Shown one piece after another: positions 36,800 to 45,910 of a DNA stretch of 64,000 bases; the first letter of the stretch is position 1; each line of letters opens with the position of its first letter. The notes under the pieces were generated by a model, which was not told where the DNA came from, made no database searches, and worked only from the letters and a program-made list of their open reading frames with translations. The position numbers and the translations under genes were made by a program. This stretch comes from Pseudomonas sp. MM211 (GTDB lineage: Bacteria > Pseudomonadota > Gammaproteobacteria > Pseudomonadales > Pseudomonadaceae), in contig NZ_CP081942.1 in NCBI RefSeq assembly GCF_020386635.1, positions 3,348,001 to 3,412,000 on the forward strand. Direction: 5' to 3'.

Positions 36800-37765
36800 T
36801 CAGTTGCCGGCGCCGCGCTGCAAGCTGCTTTGCAGGGGAATATCCCAGGGTGGAATCGGCCCGAAGCGGTTCTTCAGAAACTCCAGCAGTAGACGGCTGC
36901 GGGAGTCGGTATCGCGCTCCAGTCGCAAGGCATAGATGCCGCTGGGTTCCGGGGGCGGTAGGCCGTTCTCGCAAAACAGCGCGACCAGTTCGCCGCGGGC
37001 CAGGTATTCACTGACCAGCCAGGTTGGAAGGTGCGCCACACCGAGGCCGGCGAGCAGACTGAACACCAGGGTTTCGGCATTGTTGGCAGTCATGCGCAGG
37101 CGCCGGGGGCGGAACATCGCCAGCTTGCCCTGGTGCTCGAAGCGCCAGGCATAGGCGGGTGCCAGGCCATCCCAGTCCAGGCCGTCATGCTCCAGCAGCT
37201 CGGCAGGTGTACGCGGCACGCCATGGCGTTCCAGGTAGGCCGGGCTTGCACAGACCACGCGTACCATCGGTGCCAGTGGCGTGGCGACCAAGCGTGTGTC
37301 GGCCAGCGGCCCGATGCGCAGCACCAGATCCACTTCGCCCAGGTGAGCGCCGTGCAGGTCGATGAAGCTGTCGATCAGCCGCAGTTGCACGTCGAGTCCC
37401 GGGTAGGCGGTCAGGAAGTCGGCAATAGCCGGGGCCAGGTGGCGGCGGCCGAACGGGGCAGGGGCATCGATACGGATCAGGCCTTCGGGGGCGCTGCTCA
37501 GCGATACCGCTTCGGCGCGCGCCAGGTGCAGCTCGGCGAGAATCCTTCTGGCCCGTTCAGCAAAGGCCAGGCCCGCAGGCGTTGCGCGCACCGCGTGGGT
37601 GCTGCGGCTGAACAGGCTGCAGTCGAGCGAGCGCTCCAGCGCATCGATGCGTCGTGACACCGCCGAGGGCGTAAGGGGATGCAGCCTGGCTGCGGCGGAG
37701 AAGCTGCCGCTCTCCAGCACGTCGAGGAACAGGCTGAGTTGGTCGGTCAGGGTATCTGGATTCAT
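36800..37765 (-). CDS. LysR-family transcriptional regulator
   Basis: A 321-residue regulator with an N-terminal winged helix-turn-helix (LFLDVLESGSFSAAARLHPLTPSAVSRRIDALERSL) and the periplasmic-binding-like effector domain. It is divergent from the TauE/SafE exporter gene with about 106 bases between, so it probably controls that gene. ATG 37765 is the start; a longer open frame reaches 37927 but is not LysR-like. Confidence 0.92.
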   Translation of the reverse strand: MNPDTLTDQLSLFLDVLESGSFSAAARLHPLTPSAVSRRIDALERSLDCSLFSRSTHAVRATPAGLAFAERARRILAELHLARAEAVSLSSAPEGLIRIDAPAPFGRRHLAPAIADFLTAYPGLDVQLRLIDSFIDLHGAHLGEVDLVLRIGPLADTRLVATPLAPMVRVVCASPAYLERHGVPRTPAELLEHDGLDWDGLAPAYAWRFEHQGKLAMFRPRRLRMTANNAETLVFSLLAGLGVAHLPTWLVSEYLARGELVALFCENGLPPPEPSGIYALRLERDTDSRSRLLLEFLKNRFGPIPPWDIPLQSSLQRGAGN

Positions 37766-37871
37766 CGATTTTCCCGCTTTGCGTGATTCGCACAGCCATT
37801 GTGCCGGGCTGTGCGTTACCCCGCCAGTTGGCAGCGGGTACGATGCGCGCACCTCGCTCAAGGACTGCCCC

Positions 37872-38627
37872 ATGGATCTGCTCGCATTCGCCCTCAATAT
37901 CGTACTTGGCTTGCTGCTGGGCACCATAGGCGGGCTGTTCGGTATCGGTGGGGGCTTGATCGCGATTCCGGTGCTCGGGGTGCTGTTTGGGTTGGATCAG
38001 CAGCTGGCCCAGGGCACCGCGTTGGTGATGGTGGTTCCCAACGTGCTGCTGGCGCTATGGCGCTACCACCAGCGCAATCGGATCGATCTGCGCCATGCCC
38101 TGGCGCTGGCTCTGAGCAGTTTTGTGTGCGCGCTGTTCGGCGCGGGCTGGGCCGTCAATCTTGACCCTGAGTCGATGCGTATCGCGTTCGTTGCGTTTCT
38201 GGTGGCTCTGGCCTTCTACAACCTGCTGCGCATGTTCCTGCGGCCGCCAGCGGCCTCCGGACAGTTGCGCCACCCGTGGCCGTGGCTGGCGGTGCTGGGT
38301 AGCGGTTCCGGCCTGCTTGGCGGATTGTTCGGTGTGGGCGGGGCGGTTATCGCCACACCGATTCTCACCAGCGTGTTCGGTACCTCCCAGGTGGTGGCGC
38401 AGGGCTTGTCACTGGCCCTGGCTGCGCCCAGTACTGGCGTGACCCTGGCGACCTACGCCGTGCATGGTCATGTCGACTGGGTTCTGGCCATTCCCTTGGC
38501 GATCGGCGGGCTGCTCAGCATCAGTTGGGGCGTGCGCCTGGCGCATGCCTTGCCGGAGCGCCAACTGCGGGTGCTGTTCACCATATTTCTGCTGGTCTGT
38601 GCGCTGATGCTCGGCATCAAAGCCTGA
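37872..38627 (+). CDS. TauE/SafE (TSUP) family membrane transporter
   Basis: A 251-residue protein of about eight membrane helices in two repeats with the family motif GxxxGLFGIGGG (TIGGLFGIGGGLIAIPVL) near residue 20 and its second copy SGLLGGLFGVGGAVIATPIL near 145. TSUP members move sulfite, sulfoacetate or other anions. It is divergent from a LysR gene and convergently overlaps the next LysR gene by 11 bp. A sulfur-anion substrate fits the window but is not proven. Confidence 0.88.
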   Translation: MDLLAFALNIVLGLLLGTIGGLFGIGGGLIAIPVLGVLFGLDQQLAQGTALVMVVPNVLLALWRYHQRNRIDLRHALALALSSFVCALFGAGWAVNLDPESMRIAFVAFLVALAFYNLLRMFLRPPAASGQLRHPWPWLAVLGSGSGLLGGLFGVGGAVIATPILTSVFGTSQVVAQGLSLALAAPSTGVTLATYAVHGHVDWVLAIPLAIGGLLSISWGVRLAHALPERQLRVLFTIFLLVCALMLGIKA

Positions 38628-39471
38628 AGCCCTCAAGCACCTGCTCTGCCAGTGCTTCGCTGGCGGGGGAGCTGGTTTTCTCATTGCGCAGCAACATAAC
38701 GTTGGCCATCGGCAGTTCTGGCATGCCTTCAGCATGGCCAATAATGCGTAGGTCCGGTGTGACCAGGCTGCGCAGTTGTGCGGTGATCGCTAGCCCGGCA
38801 CTTACCGCGGCCATGATTGCCGACAGGCTGGGGCTGCTGTAGGCGATACGATAATTGCGTGACTGCGCATCCAGTGCATTGCACGCCCATGAGCGGCAGA
38901 AACACTGGCTGTTGAACATTGCCAGAGGCAGCGAATCGAGTTCGTGCAAATGCGCGTCAGCCGCCTGAGCCCAGACGAGGTGTTCCTGGCGCAGCAGTTG
39001 GCCGATTTCCATCCCGGGTTCACGGGTGACGATAGTCAGATCAAGATCCTGGCGTTGCAGCAGTGCGAATGAGGGCTCGCAATGCATTTCGACCTGCACC
39101 AGTGGGTAGGTTTGTGCGAAGCGCTTCAGGATGCCCTGCATGAACCGCATGACATAGTCATCCGGTGTGCCGATGCGCAGGCTGCCGACCATATGCGGCT
39201 CGCGCAGCGTACTGAGTACTTCGGTGTGCAGTTGCAGAATGCGTCTCGCGTAGCCCAGCAGGACTTCGCCTTCTGCTGTCAGGGTTACCTGGCGTCCCTC
39301 GCGTAGGAACAGTGCTCGACCAATCACATCCTCCTCCAGGCGCTTCATCTGCATGCTGACTGCCGATTGCGTGCGATTAACCACTTCGGCTGCTCGTGTG
39401 AAACCACCGTGATCGGCAATGGCGACGAGGGTGCGCAGCAATTCACTGTCGATCGTGGGGTAGTGCGCCAT
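38617..39471 (-). CDS. LysR-family transcriptional regulator
   Basis: A 284-residue regulator with HTH at the N-terminus (LRTLVAIADHGGFTRAAEVVNRTQSAVSMQMKRLE). The effector domain includes SLRIGTPDDYV. It is divergent from a DUF1127 gene, a pairing seen repeatedly in Pseudomonas and suggestive of direct control. It ends 11 bp inside the TauE/SafE gene end. Confidence 0.93.
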   Translation of the reverse strand: MAHYPTIDSELLRTLVAIADHGGFTRAAEVVNRTQSAVSMQMKRLEEDVIGRALFLREGRQVTLTAEGEVLLGYARRILQLHTEVLSTLREPHMVGSLRIGTPDDYVMRFMQGILKRFAQTYPLVQVEMHCEPSFALLQRQDLDLTIVTREPGMEIGQLLRQEHLVWAQAADAHLHELDSLPLAMFNSQCFCRSWACNALDAQSRNYRIAYSSPSLSAIMAAVSAGLAITAQLRSLVTPDLRIIGHAEGMPELPMANVMLLRNEKTSSPASEALAEQVLEGFRL

Positions 39472-39567
39472 CCATCAATCTCCGAGATGTAATGCATAAG
39501 AAACATTCGTTGGATTGATCGTAACGCCAGTTGGAGACTGACGCCAATTCAACCGGAGGGCGATCAG

Positions 39568-39801
39568 ATGAACAGTCACAAGGCATGTGCAGATTGTGGT
39601 GTTACAAAACGGCTGGAATGGCAATTGGCGCCTCGGCTGGTTCGCCTGATGGCCCGTATTCTGCGTTGGCGGCAGCTGGCGCGTGAGCGGCGGCAACTGG
39701 CTATGTTGAGTGATGCCGCACTGAAAGACCTGGGCTTGAATCGTGGCGAAATACTGCGCGAAGTCGGCCAGCCGTTCTGGCATGACCCGCTTGGAAAGTA
39801 G
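39568..39801 (+). CDS. DUF1127 small protein
   Basis: A 77-residue basic protein whose C-terminal half is the DUF1127 pattern: [34 protein letters not shown]. Long-form DUF1127 proteins are often small, Arg-rich and thought to bind RNA in other bacteria; here the role is open. Expressed divergently from a LysR gene. Confidence 0.88.
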   Translation: MNSHKACADCGVTKRLEWQLAPRLVRLMARILRWRQLARERRQLAMLSDAALKDLGLNRGEILREVGQPFWHDPLGK

Positions 39802-39941
39802 GGCTTTCGTCGTCTGTGCTGGCGATTGTCGCGCGCGATGGGCGGCAAGGGCGCTGTGCTGTTGCAATGGCAGTACAGCGCCACTTGGCGGCAGCTTGCG
39901 CTACAATGCGCGCCGAATTTGGCTCGCTCGAGAATTGCCCC

Positions 39942-40640
39942 ATGTCCGTTTGTCAGACCCCGATCATCGTCGCCCTGGATTTCCCGACCCGAGAGGCTGC
40001 GCTAGCGCTTGCCGATCAGCTCGATCCCAAGCTGTGCCGGGTCAAGGTGGGCAAGGAGCTGTTTACCAGTTGTGCGTCGGATATCGTCGCCACGCTGCGC
40101 GAGCGCGGCTTCGATGTGTTCCTCGATCTGAAATTCCATGACATCCCCAACACGACTGCCATGGCCGTCAAGGCTGCCGCAGAAATGGGCGTGTGGATGG
40201 TCAACGTGCATTGTTCAGGTGGCCTGCGCATGATGAGCGCCTGCCGCGAGACGCTGGATGCGTTCAACGGCCCAGTACCGCTGCTGATCGGCGTGACCGT
40301 GCTGACCAGCATGGAGCGTGAGGATCTGGCCGGTATTGGCCTGGATATCGAGCCTCAGGAACAGGTGCTGCGCCTGGCTGCGCTGGCCCAGAAAGCAGGT
40401 ATGGATGGCCTGGTCTGCTCGGCCCTCGAAGCGCCTGCGCTCAAGGCAGCGCAACCGGCGCTGCAGTTGGTCACGCCGGGTATCCGTCCAGCCGGCAGCG
40501 CGCAGGACGATCAGCGCCGCATTCTCACGCCGCGTCAGGCACTGGACGCCGGCTCGGATTATCTGGTGATCGGTCGCCCGATCAGCCAGGCCGCCGATCC
40601 GGCTGCCGCGTTGGCCAAGCTGGTCGCCGAGCTGGGTTGA
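39942..40640 (+). CDS. pyrF: Orotidine-5'-phosphate decarboxylase
   Basis: A 232-residue TIM-barrel enzyme that makes UMP from OMP. Active-site Lys/Asp array in [11 protein letters not shown]; phosphate-binding GRPIS near the C-terminus (VIGRPISQA). ATG 39942 fixed by homologues ([18 protein letters not shown]). It stands between a DUF1127 gene and queF. Confidence 0.97.
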   Translation: MSVCQTPIIVALDFPTREAALALADQLDPKLCRVKVGKELFTSCASDIVATLRERGFDVFLDLKFHDIPNTTAMAVKAAAEMGVWMVNVHCSGGLRMMSACRETLDAFNGPVPLLIGVTVLTSMEREDLAGIGLDIEPQEQVLRLAALAQKAGMDGLVCSALEAPALKAAQPALQLVTPGIRPAGSAQDDQRRILTPRQALDAGSDYLVIGRPISQAADPAAALAKLVAELG

Positions 40641-40707
40641 TCGGCCCATCCATTCCTGTACGGCGGCGATCAAGCCGCCGCACCCATTGCCTTGCAGGTA
40701 AACCGTC

Positions 40708-41535
40708 ATGCATTCCGTGGAACATTCGCCGCTAGGCAAGAGCAGCGAGTACATCGCCACCTATTCGCCCGAACTGCTGTTTCCCATCCCGCGAGCGGCC
40801 AAGTGGGCCGAACTCGGTTTGAGCGCAGACACCCTGCCGTATCGTGGCGTGGATTACTGGAACTGCTTCGAGCTGTCCTGGCTGCTGCCGTCCGGCAAGC
40901 CGGTGGTGGCGATCGGTGAATTCAGCATTGCCGCCGACTCGCCGAACATCATCGAATCGAAGTCCTTCAAGCTCTACCTCAACTCGCTGAATCAGTCGGT
41001 GTTCGCCAGTGAGGCCGAATTGGTGAGCGTGCTCGAGAAGGATTTGTCCGCTACTGCCGGCAAGCCCGTTGGCGTGCGTGTGCGCAGCCTGAGCGAAGTG
41101 GCGCAGGACGGTCTGGCGGTGTTGCCGGGAACCTGCATCGACGACCTGGACATCAGCATCAGCGATTACCAGGCGCCCCGTCCCGAGTTGCTGGCCTGCG
41201 ACGCATCGCGCATCGTCGAGGAGAGCCTGCACAGTCATCTGCTCAAGTCCAACTGCCCGGTAACCGGTCAACCCGATTGGGGCAGCGTGGTGGTCGAGTA
41301 CCGCGGTGCAGCGCTAGAGCCGGCGAGCCTGCTGGCGTACCTAGTCAGCTTCCGTCAGCACGCCGATTTTCACGAGCAGTGTGTGGAACGCATCTTTCTG
41401 GATTTGCAGCGCTTGCTGCAGCCGGAGTACCTGACCGTCTATGCACGGTATGTACGCCGCGGTGGGCTCGATATCAATCCCTATCGAACCACGTTGGCGC
41501 AGTTGCCGGACAATCGGCGTCTGGTCAGGCAGTAA
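40708..41535 (+). CDS. queF: NADPH-dependent 7-cyano-7-deazaguanine reductase (QueF)
   Basis: Reduces preQ0 to preQ1 for queuosine in tRNA. The 275-residue bimodular form (E. coli YqcD class) has Cys183 and Asp190 in [13 protein letters not shown], and the QueF motif [11 protein letters not shown] (83-93). A terminator follows. As I recall, its neighbour order continues as in P. aeruginosa. Confidence 0.97.
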   Translation: MHSVEHSPLGKSSEYIATYSPELLFPIPRAAKWAELGLSADTLPYRGVDYWNCFELSWLLPSGKPVVAIGEFSIAADSPNIIESKSFKLYLNSLNQSVFASEAELVSVLEKDLSATAGKPVGVRVRSLSEVAQDGLAVLPGTCIDDLDISISDYQAPRPELLACDASRIVEESLHSHLLKSNCPVTGQPDWGSVVVEYRGAALEPASLLAYLVSFRQHADFHEQCVERIFLDLQRLLQPEYLTVYARYVRRGGLDINPYRTTLAQLPDNRRLVRQ

Positions 41536-41543
41536 GCAATTAA

Positions 41544-41577
41544 TAAAAAACCAGCCTGAAGAGGCTGGTTTTTTATT
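41544..41577. terminator. Bidirectional terminator between queF and DUF4404 gene
   Basis: AACCAGCCT (41549-41557) with AGGCTGGTT (41562-41570), flanked by A6 and T6 runs. Confidence 0.93.
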
Positions 41578-41590
41578 TGCGGCGTTGGCG

Positions 41591-41857
41591 TCAAATACCC
41601 ATGTTGGCGAGGCTCTGCATGATATTGCGCAGGCTTCCAGCCAGGGTTGGATGGCTCACTTCGAAGCGCTCCACGGCTAGATTGACGCTATCGACCAGCG
41701 AGGCATCAGGTGTGGTCACTGGTTGAGCCGCCAGCTGCAGTTCGATGTCACGAGCCAGCAGCGAAAGCGACTCGCGGTCTTCCTCGTTTACCGGCGGATT
41801 CTGCGCCAGTTGCTTGTGCAGCTCTTCCAGTTGCTGCTGCAGATGGTTCGCAGGCAT
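41591..41857 (-). CDS. DUF4404 family protein
   Basis: An 88-residue helical protein (MPANHLQQQLEELHKQLAQNPPVNEEDRESLSLLARDIELQL...) matching DUF4404, of unknown function. GGGAGA (41863-41868 on this strand) precedes ATG 41857; the frame is open upstream without similarity. Downstream of the HAD-like gene on the same strand with 100 bases between. Confidence 0.85.
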   Translation of the reverse strand: MPANHLQQQLEELHKQLAQNPPVNEEDRESLSLLARDIELQLAAQPVTTPDASLVDSVNLAVERFEVSHPTLAGSLRNIMQSLANMGI

Positions 41858-41957
41858 GGAGATTCTCCCTTTCTTGATAGGCAAGACAATTGACCATGCG
41901 TCATGACGAAAGGTCATTACTTCGTCTTCAGGATAATCTCGCCTGCGCCATTGCGCC

Positions 41958-42641
41958 CTAGGGTTTCTCGCCCTTGCTGCGGCGGATCTGCAGATCGTCC
42001 AGGCAGGCGGGCAGGTCGGTCAGCTGATCAATCACCGAATGGGCACCGAGCCGGTACAGCGCCAGGGTTGCATCTGCGCGCAGGCGATCACGCTGCGCTG
42101 CATCGAGTATTTCCCAGTCGCAGAGGGCGTGGCCGCCCAGGGATCCGCAGGCGGCCAGCCCGACCGTCCACAAGCCTGCATTCAGGCCCGCCTGCAGCAG
42201 GCGAGGTTCACCGCTAACCAGTACGCAGCCATCCAGGCGATCGATCTGCAGCGTGCTCAACGCCTGCCAGCAGGCATCAGGTGCCGGCCAGCTGCGCTGC
42301 GAGCAGGCTGGAGAGGCGACCAGCCATTCGGGTAGCTGGCTCGTCAGTTTCATGGCGAGGGTTTCGGGAAGTTCGTCCAGCCAGGCGCAGGGCACGCGTT
42401 GTTCACGCAGGCTGCGTAGGGTTGCCAAGGCGCCAGGCGTCGGTTCGGCGCAGCTCTCCAGCTCTCGCGGGTTAGCGGCTTCGAGTGCGCGCGCCGGGCC
42501 GCCGGCTTCACGAATCAGCGTCAGGTGGCGAGTGCCGGCCAACGACGCGCTGCGGGCTCCGAAATCAACCAGGCAGCCGGACAGGCCGAACAGGACGGCG
42601 GTGAAGGAGGGGGTAACTGCGGAGAGCGCTGGCTGCGGCAT
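41958..42641 (-). CDS. HAD-fold protein lacking the catalytic aspartate
   Basis: A 227-residue protein related to phosphonoacetaldehyde hydrolase (PhnX). The first HAD strand should read hhFDxAGTxVDF; here it is AVLFGLSGCLVDFGAR, so the nucleophile Asp is Gly and its partner is Ser. Later parts of the fold (PTPGALATLRSL, APDACWQAL, LVSGEPRLLQAGLNAGLWTVGLA) are kept. So it should not hydrolyse through the usual aspartyl-phosphate. As I recall, an inactive PhnX-like gene also occurs at this place near queF and vacJ in P. aeruginosa. Start 42641 (MPQPALSAVTP) is preferred over a longer open frame. Confidence 0.78.
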   Translation of the reverse strand: MPQPALSAVTPSFTAVLFGLSGCLVDFGARSASLAGTRHLTLIREAGGPARALEAANPRELESCAEPTPGALATLRSLREQRVPCAWLDELPETLAMKLTSQLPEWLVASPACSQRSWPAPDACWQALSTLQIDRLDGCVLVSGEPRLLQAGLNAGLWTVGLAACGSLGGHALCDWEILDAAQRDRLRADATLALYRLGAHSVIDQLTDLPACLDDLQIRRSKGEKP

Positions 42642-42865
42642 GCGATGTCGTTCCCTGGCTATTATCGCGCTTACCATGACAAGCCAATATGACGATGGCA
42701 TGACGGCAGTGAGCGGCCCGACGCCCGGTAAACGTCAGTGATGTGAAGTGGCTCAGGGTCGGGTAGGGTGGCTGCGTATCGGTGCTCTGCCTATTGCCCG
42801 CTCGCGGCCTTATACTACGCCGCTGCTGCCGGAGAGACCGTGCTCATTAGCCTAGGAGAACAGTA

Positions 42866-43567
42866 ATGCGTTTGATTGGATCGGATTGGATCGGGAGCTT
42901 CGGGCGAATGCTGGCCTGTGCCGGCCTGATGGTGCTGCCGCTGGCAAGCCAGGCGGCGACGGAAGACCCTTGGGAGTCGTTCAACCGCCCTGTCTTCCGC
43001 TTCAACGATACCGTCGATACCTACGCCCTCAAGCCCCTGGCTCAAGGCTACCAGGCCGTAACGCCGCAATTCCTCGAGACCGGCGTGCACAACGTGTTCC
43101 GCAACGTGGGCGATGTCGGCAACCTGGCCAACAACCTGCTGCAGGGCAAGGCTCACGATGCTAGCGTGGATACCAGCCGTTTGCTGCTGAACACCACCAT
43201 CGGCGCGCTCGGCTTCTTCGACGTGGCCAGCCGCATGGGGTTGCAGCGCAGCGATGAAGACTTCGGCCAGACCCTCGGCGTCTGGGGCGTGGGCAGCGGC
43301 CCGTATCTGGTGCTGCCGCTGCTCGGCCCGAGCTCGCTGCGCGATGCGCCGAGCAAGATTCCGGACAGCTTGCTGACCCCTTACCCGTATATGGATCACG
43401 TGCCGAGCCGAAACGTCATTCGTGGCATCAACGTGGTCGACGCCCGTGCCAGCCTGCTGGATGCCGAACGCATGATCAGCGGCGACAAGTACATCTTCAT
43501 CCGTAACGCCTACCTGCAGAACCGTGAGTTCCGCGTGCGTGATGGCGAGGTCGAAGACGATTTTTGA
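42866..43567 (+). CDS. mlaA: MlaA/VacJ-family outer-membrane lipid asymmetry protein
   Basis: A 233-residue periplasmic component of the Mla system that removes misplaced phospholipids from the outer membrane. Family block DPWESFNRPVFRFND, NLANNLLQGK, and GVWGVGSGPYLVLPLLGPSSLRD are clear. E. coli MlaA is a lipoprotein, but here Cys18 is at the start of the hydrophobic segment, so the signal (ending LASQAA) looks like an ordinary cleavable one and no lipobox is visible. AGGAG (42854-42858) gives the start. It ends before a bidirectional hairpin (43626-43650). Confidence 0.92.
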   Translation: MRLIGSDWIGSFGRMLACAGLMVLPLASQAATEDPWESFNRPVFRFNDTVDTYALKPLAQGYQAVTPQFLETGVHNVFRNVGDVGNLANNLLQGKAHDASVDTSRLLLNTTIGALGFFDVASRMGLQRSDEDFGQTLGVWGVGSGPYLVLPLLGPSSLRDAPSKIPDSLLTPYPYMDHVPSRNVIRGINVVDARASLLDAERMISGDKYIFIRNAYLQNREFRVRDGEVEDDF

Positions 43568-43625
43568 TGGCAAGACGCTGATGTCGAGAGCAGGCAGTCA
43601 CGCTCGAAGGCAGGAAGCGTAGCGA

Positions 43626-43650
43626 CGCGATGGAGGTGGGCTCCATCGCG
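43626..43650. terminator. Hairpin between mlaA and PilZ gene
   Basis: CGCGATGGAG (43626-43635) with CTCCATCGCG (43641-43650) around a 5-base loop, between two convergent stops. A short T-rich stretch follows on the plus strand. Confidence 0.65.
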
Positions 43651-43662
43651 TTACAACGTGTT

Positions 43663-43962
43663 TCAGTTCATCGATATCACGGCCAGTCCGAGAATTTGTC
43701 GGCCGCCTTCCTGGTCGGTTACCCGCACCACTTCCGCTTCGGTTTCCAGCCCCTTCAGTTCGTCGTGCCCGGAAGGGATCAACACCCGCACCTTGTCTCC
43801 AACCTGCACGTGGCACTGCGCCTCGAGCTGCATGCCGGTGCTCGACAGATCGCGGCACAGCGCCGGGATTGCCTGACCGCCATAGTGGAGCGTTACCTGG
43901 GTTTCCAGGCGCATGCGAATGTAATCGCGCTTTTCCTCGTAATCACGATCACTTTGGCTCAT
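43663..43962 (-). CDS. PilZ-domain c-di-GMP-binding protein
   Basis: A 99-residue single-domain PilZ protein. The ligand motif is complete: basic start EEKRDYIRMR (R-x-x-x-R) and CRDLSSTGMQLEA (DxSxxG). Such proteins bind cyclic di-GMP and relay it to a partner. ATG 43962 is chosen for the MSQSDRDYEEKRDYI start. It is divergent from a response regulator gene. Confidence 0.88.
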   Translation of the reverse strand: MSQSDRDYEEKRDYIRMRLETQVTLHYGGQAIPALCRDLSSTGMQLEAQCHVQVGDKVRVLIPSGHDELKGLETEAEVVRVTDQEGGRQILGLAVISMN

Positions 43963-44170
43963 CAAGCTATCCTCGTTATGGTAGGGCTCTGCTGCGGTTC
44001 TTATAACCCTCACTGATTTCAGGTGTAAAGTCGCTCGGCGGCGAACGGCACCTGTTGAATCGTGCTGAGGATGGGAGTACCGTCTGCGCCTTGACGCGAA
44101 CCGTGTACCCGCGCAGGTTGTTGGCTGCGTTTACGCTAACCATCCCCGGCGCAGTTTGCCTGGACACCCC

Positions 44171-45355
44171 ATGCACAAAACCAGTGCCACGTTGCTGCTG
44201 ATCGATGACGACGAAGTCGTCCGCGCCAGTATTGCAGCCTACTTGGAAGACAGCGGCTTCAACATCCTGCTCGCCGGCAACGGCTCGCAAGGTCTCGAAG
44301 TGTTCGAGCGCGAACGACCGGATCTGGTCATTTGCGACCTGCGCATGCCCCAGGTCGATGGTCTCGAGCTTATCCGTCGGATCAATGCCCTGGAAATCTC
44401 CGCGCCGATCATCGTGGTCTCCGGTGCCGGGGTGATGACCGATGTGGTCGAAGCCTTGCGCCTCGGCGCCGCCGATTACCTGATCAAGCCTCTCGAAGAC
44501 CTCGCCGTGCTCGAGCATTCGGTACGCCGTGCGCTGGATCGTGTGCATCTGCGCCAGGAGAACGAGCGCTACCGGGAAAAGCTGGAAACCGCCAACCGCG
44601 AGCTGCAGGCCAGCCTGCACCTGCTGCAGGAAGACCAGAACGCCGGGCGTCAGGTGCAGATGAACATGCTGCCCGTCACGCCCTGGGAAAACGAAGGGCT
44701 ATCCTTCGCCCATCAAATCATTCCCTCGCTCTATCTCTCGGGCGATTTCGTCGATTACTTCCGTGTCGACGAGCGGCGTGTGGCGTTCTATCTGGCGGAC
44801 GTTTCCGGTCACGGCGCCTCTTCGGCATTCGTCACCGTGCTGCTCAAGTTCATGACCACGCGCTTGCTCTATGAGTGGCGCCGCAATGGTCTGTTACCGG
44901 AGTTCAAACCGTCTGACGTGCTTGGTCACATCAATCGTGGCCTGATCAACTGCAAGCTGGGCAAGCACGTGACCATGCTCGGCGGGGTGATCGACGAAGA
45001 GACCAATCGTCTGACCTACAGCATCGGCGGCCATCTGCCGCTGCCCGTGATGTACAGCGGCGGCGAAGCCCATTATCTGGAAGGCCGCGGTTTGCCCGTC
45101 GGCCTGTTCAAGGAAGCCGATTACATCGATCTGGTGATCGACCTTCCGGAATCGTTCAGCCTGACTCTGTTGTCGGACGGTATTCTCGATTTGCTGGACG
45201 GCGACACCCTGCAGGAAAAAGAAGCCTTGCTACCGAAATTGGTGAGCGAAGCAGGTGGAACCCTGGACGGGTTGCGCAGCGTGTTTGGACTGGCCAATCT
45301 GGCGGAGATGCCGGATGATATCGCCTTGCTGGTGTTAAGCAGGAACCTTGCATGA
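44171..45355 (+). CDS. Response regulator with PP2C-like phosphatase output (RssB/RsbU-like)
   Basis: A 394-residue two-domain protein: receiver domain with acidic pocket LIDDDE and phosphoacceptor Asp56 in ICDLRMPQ, a linker helix, then a SpoIIE/PP2C-type serine phosphatase (GDFVDYFRVDERRVAFYLADVSGHGASSAF; LSDGILD; MPDDIALLV). It is followed with a 4-bp overlap by a STAS protein, its expected substrate, forming a partner-switching module. ATG 44171 is used; the TTG at 44156 is unlikely. Confidence 0.93.
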   Translation: MHKTSATLLLIDDDEVVRASIAAYLEDSGFNILLAGNGSQGLEVFERERPDLVICDLRMPQVDGLELIRRINALEISAPIIVVSGAGVMTDVVEALRLGAADYLIKPLEDLAVLEHSVRRALDRVHLRQENERYREKLETANRELQASLHLLQEDQNAGRQVQMNMLPVTPWENEGLSFAHQIIPSLYLSGDFVDYFRVDERRVAFYLADVSGHGASSAFVTVLLKFMTTRLLYEWRRNGLLPEFKPSDVLGHINRGLINCKLGKHVTMLGGVIDEETNRLTYSIGGHLPLPVMYSGGEAHYLEGRGLPVGLFKEADYIDLVIDLPESFSLTLLSDGILDLLDGDTLQEKEALLPKLVSEAGGTLDGLRSVFGLANLAEMPDDIALLVLSRNLA

Positions 45356-45849
45356 ATCCTGGGATAAGCCCCGGTAGAATCCAGTTTGCCGAGCAGGACG
45401 GAACCTTCGTCCTGAAGTTCATCGGTGAAGTGCGCCTGACCTTGTGTTCGGCGCTGGACTCCACGATCGAAAAGATTTTCACCGCGCTGAATTTCTCCGC
45501 CATCGTCATCGACCTGACGGAAACGCGCAGTATCGACAGCACCACACTAGGGCTGTTGGCCAAGCTATCGATTCTGTCGCGGCAGAAGGTTGGGCTGCTG
45601 CCAACGGTGGTGACCACCCACGCCGACATCACCCGTCTGTTGCAGTCGATGGGCTTCGATCAGGTGTTCAACATCATCAACCAGCCCTACGAGTGCCCGG
45701 ACTGTCTGGCCGATCTGCCGTCGCAGGATCAGTCGGAGGACGTAGTGCGCGCTCGCGTGCTGGAAGCGCACCGGATTCTGATGGGCTTGAACGAATCGAA
45801 CCGCGCGGCCTTCCATGACCTTGTCAGCGCCCTCGAACAGCATCCCTGA
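45352..45849 (+). CDS. STAS-domain anti-sigma factor antagonist
   Basis: A 165-residue anti-anti-sigma type protein with the STAS core FIGEVRLTLCSALDSTIEK and the phosphorylatable Ser63 in TRSIDSTTLGLL. A C-terminal extension of ~60 residues holds a Cys pair (YECPDCLADLP). Co-translated with the phosphatase, so it should be dephosphorylated by it and then bind a kinase/anti-sigma partner. A strong terminator follows. Confidence 0.92.
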   Translation: MNPGISPGRIQFAEQDGTFVLKFIGEVRLTLCSALDSTIEKIFTALNFSAIVIDLTETRSIDSTTLGLLAKLSILSRQKVGLLPTVVTTHADITRLLQSMGFDQVFNIINQPYECPDCLADLPSQDQSEDVVRARVLEAHRILMGLNESNRAAFHDLVSALEQHP

Positions 45850-45869
45850 TCGCTGACTGCTGCCGATAG

Positions 45870-45904
45870 CGGGGCGCCGATAGAGTCGGCGCCCCGTTTT
45901 CATT
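45870..45904. terminator. Terminator between the STAS gene and tal
   Basis: GGGGCGCCGA (45871-45880) with TCGGCGCCCC (45886-45895), a 5-base loop and a T-rich tail; convergent genes on both sides. Confidence 0.9.
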
Positions 45905-45910
45905 TCAGGC

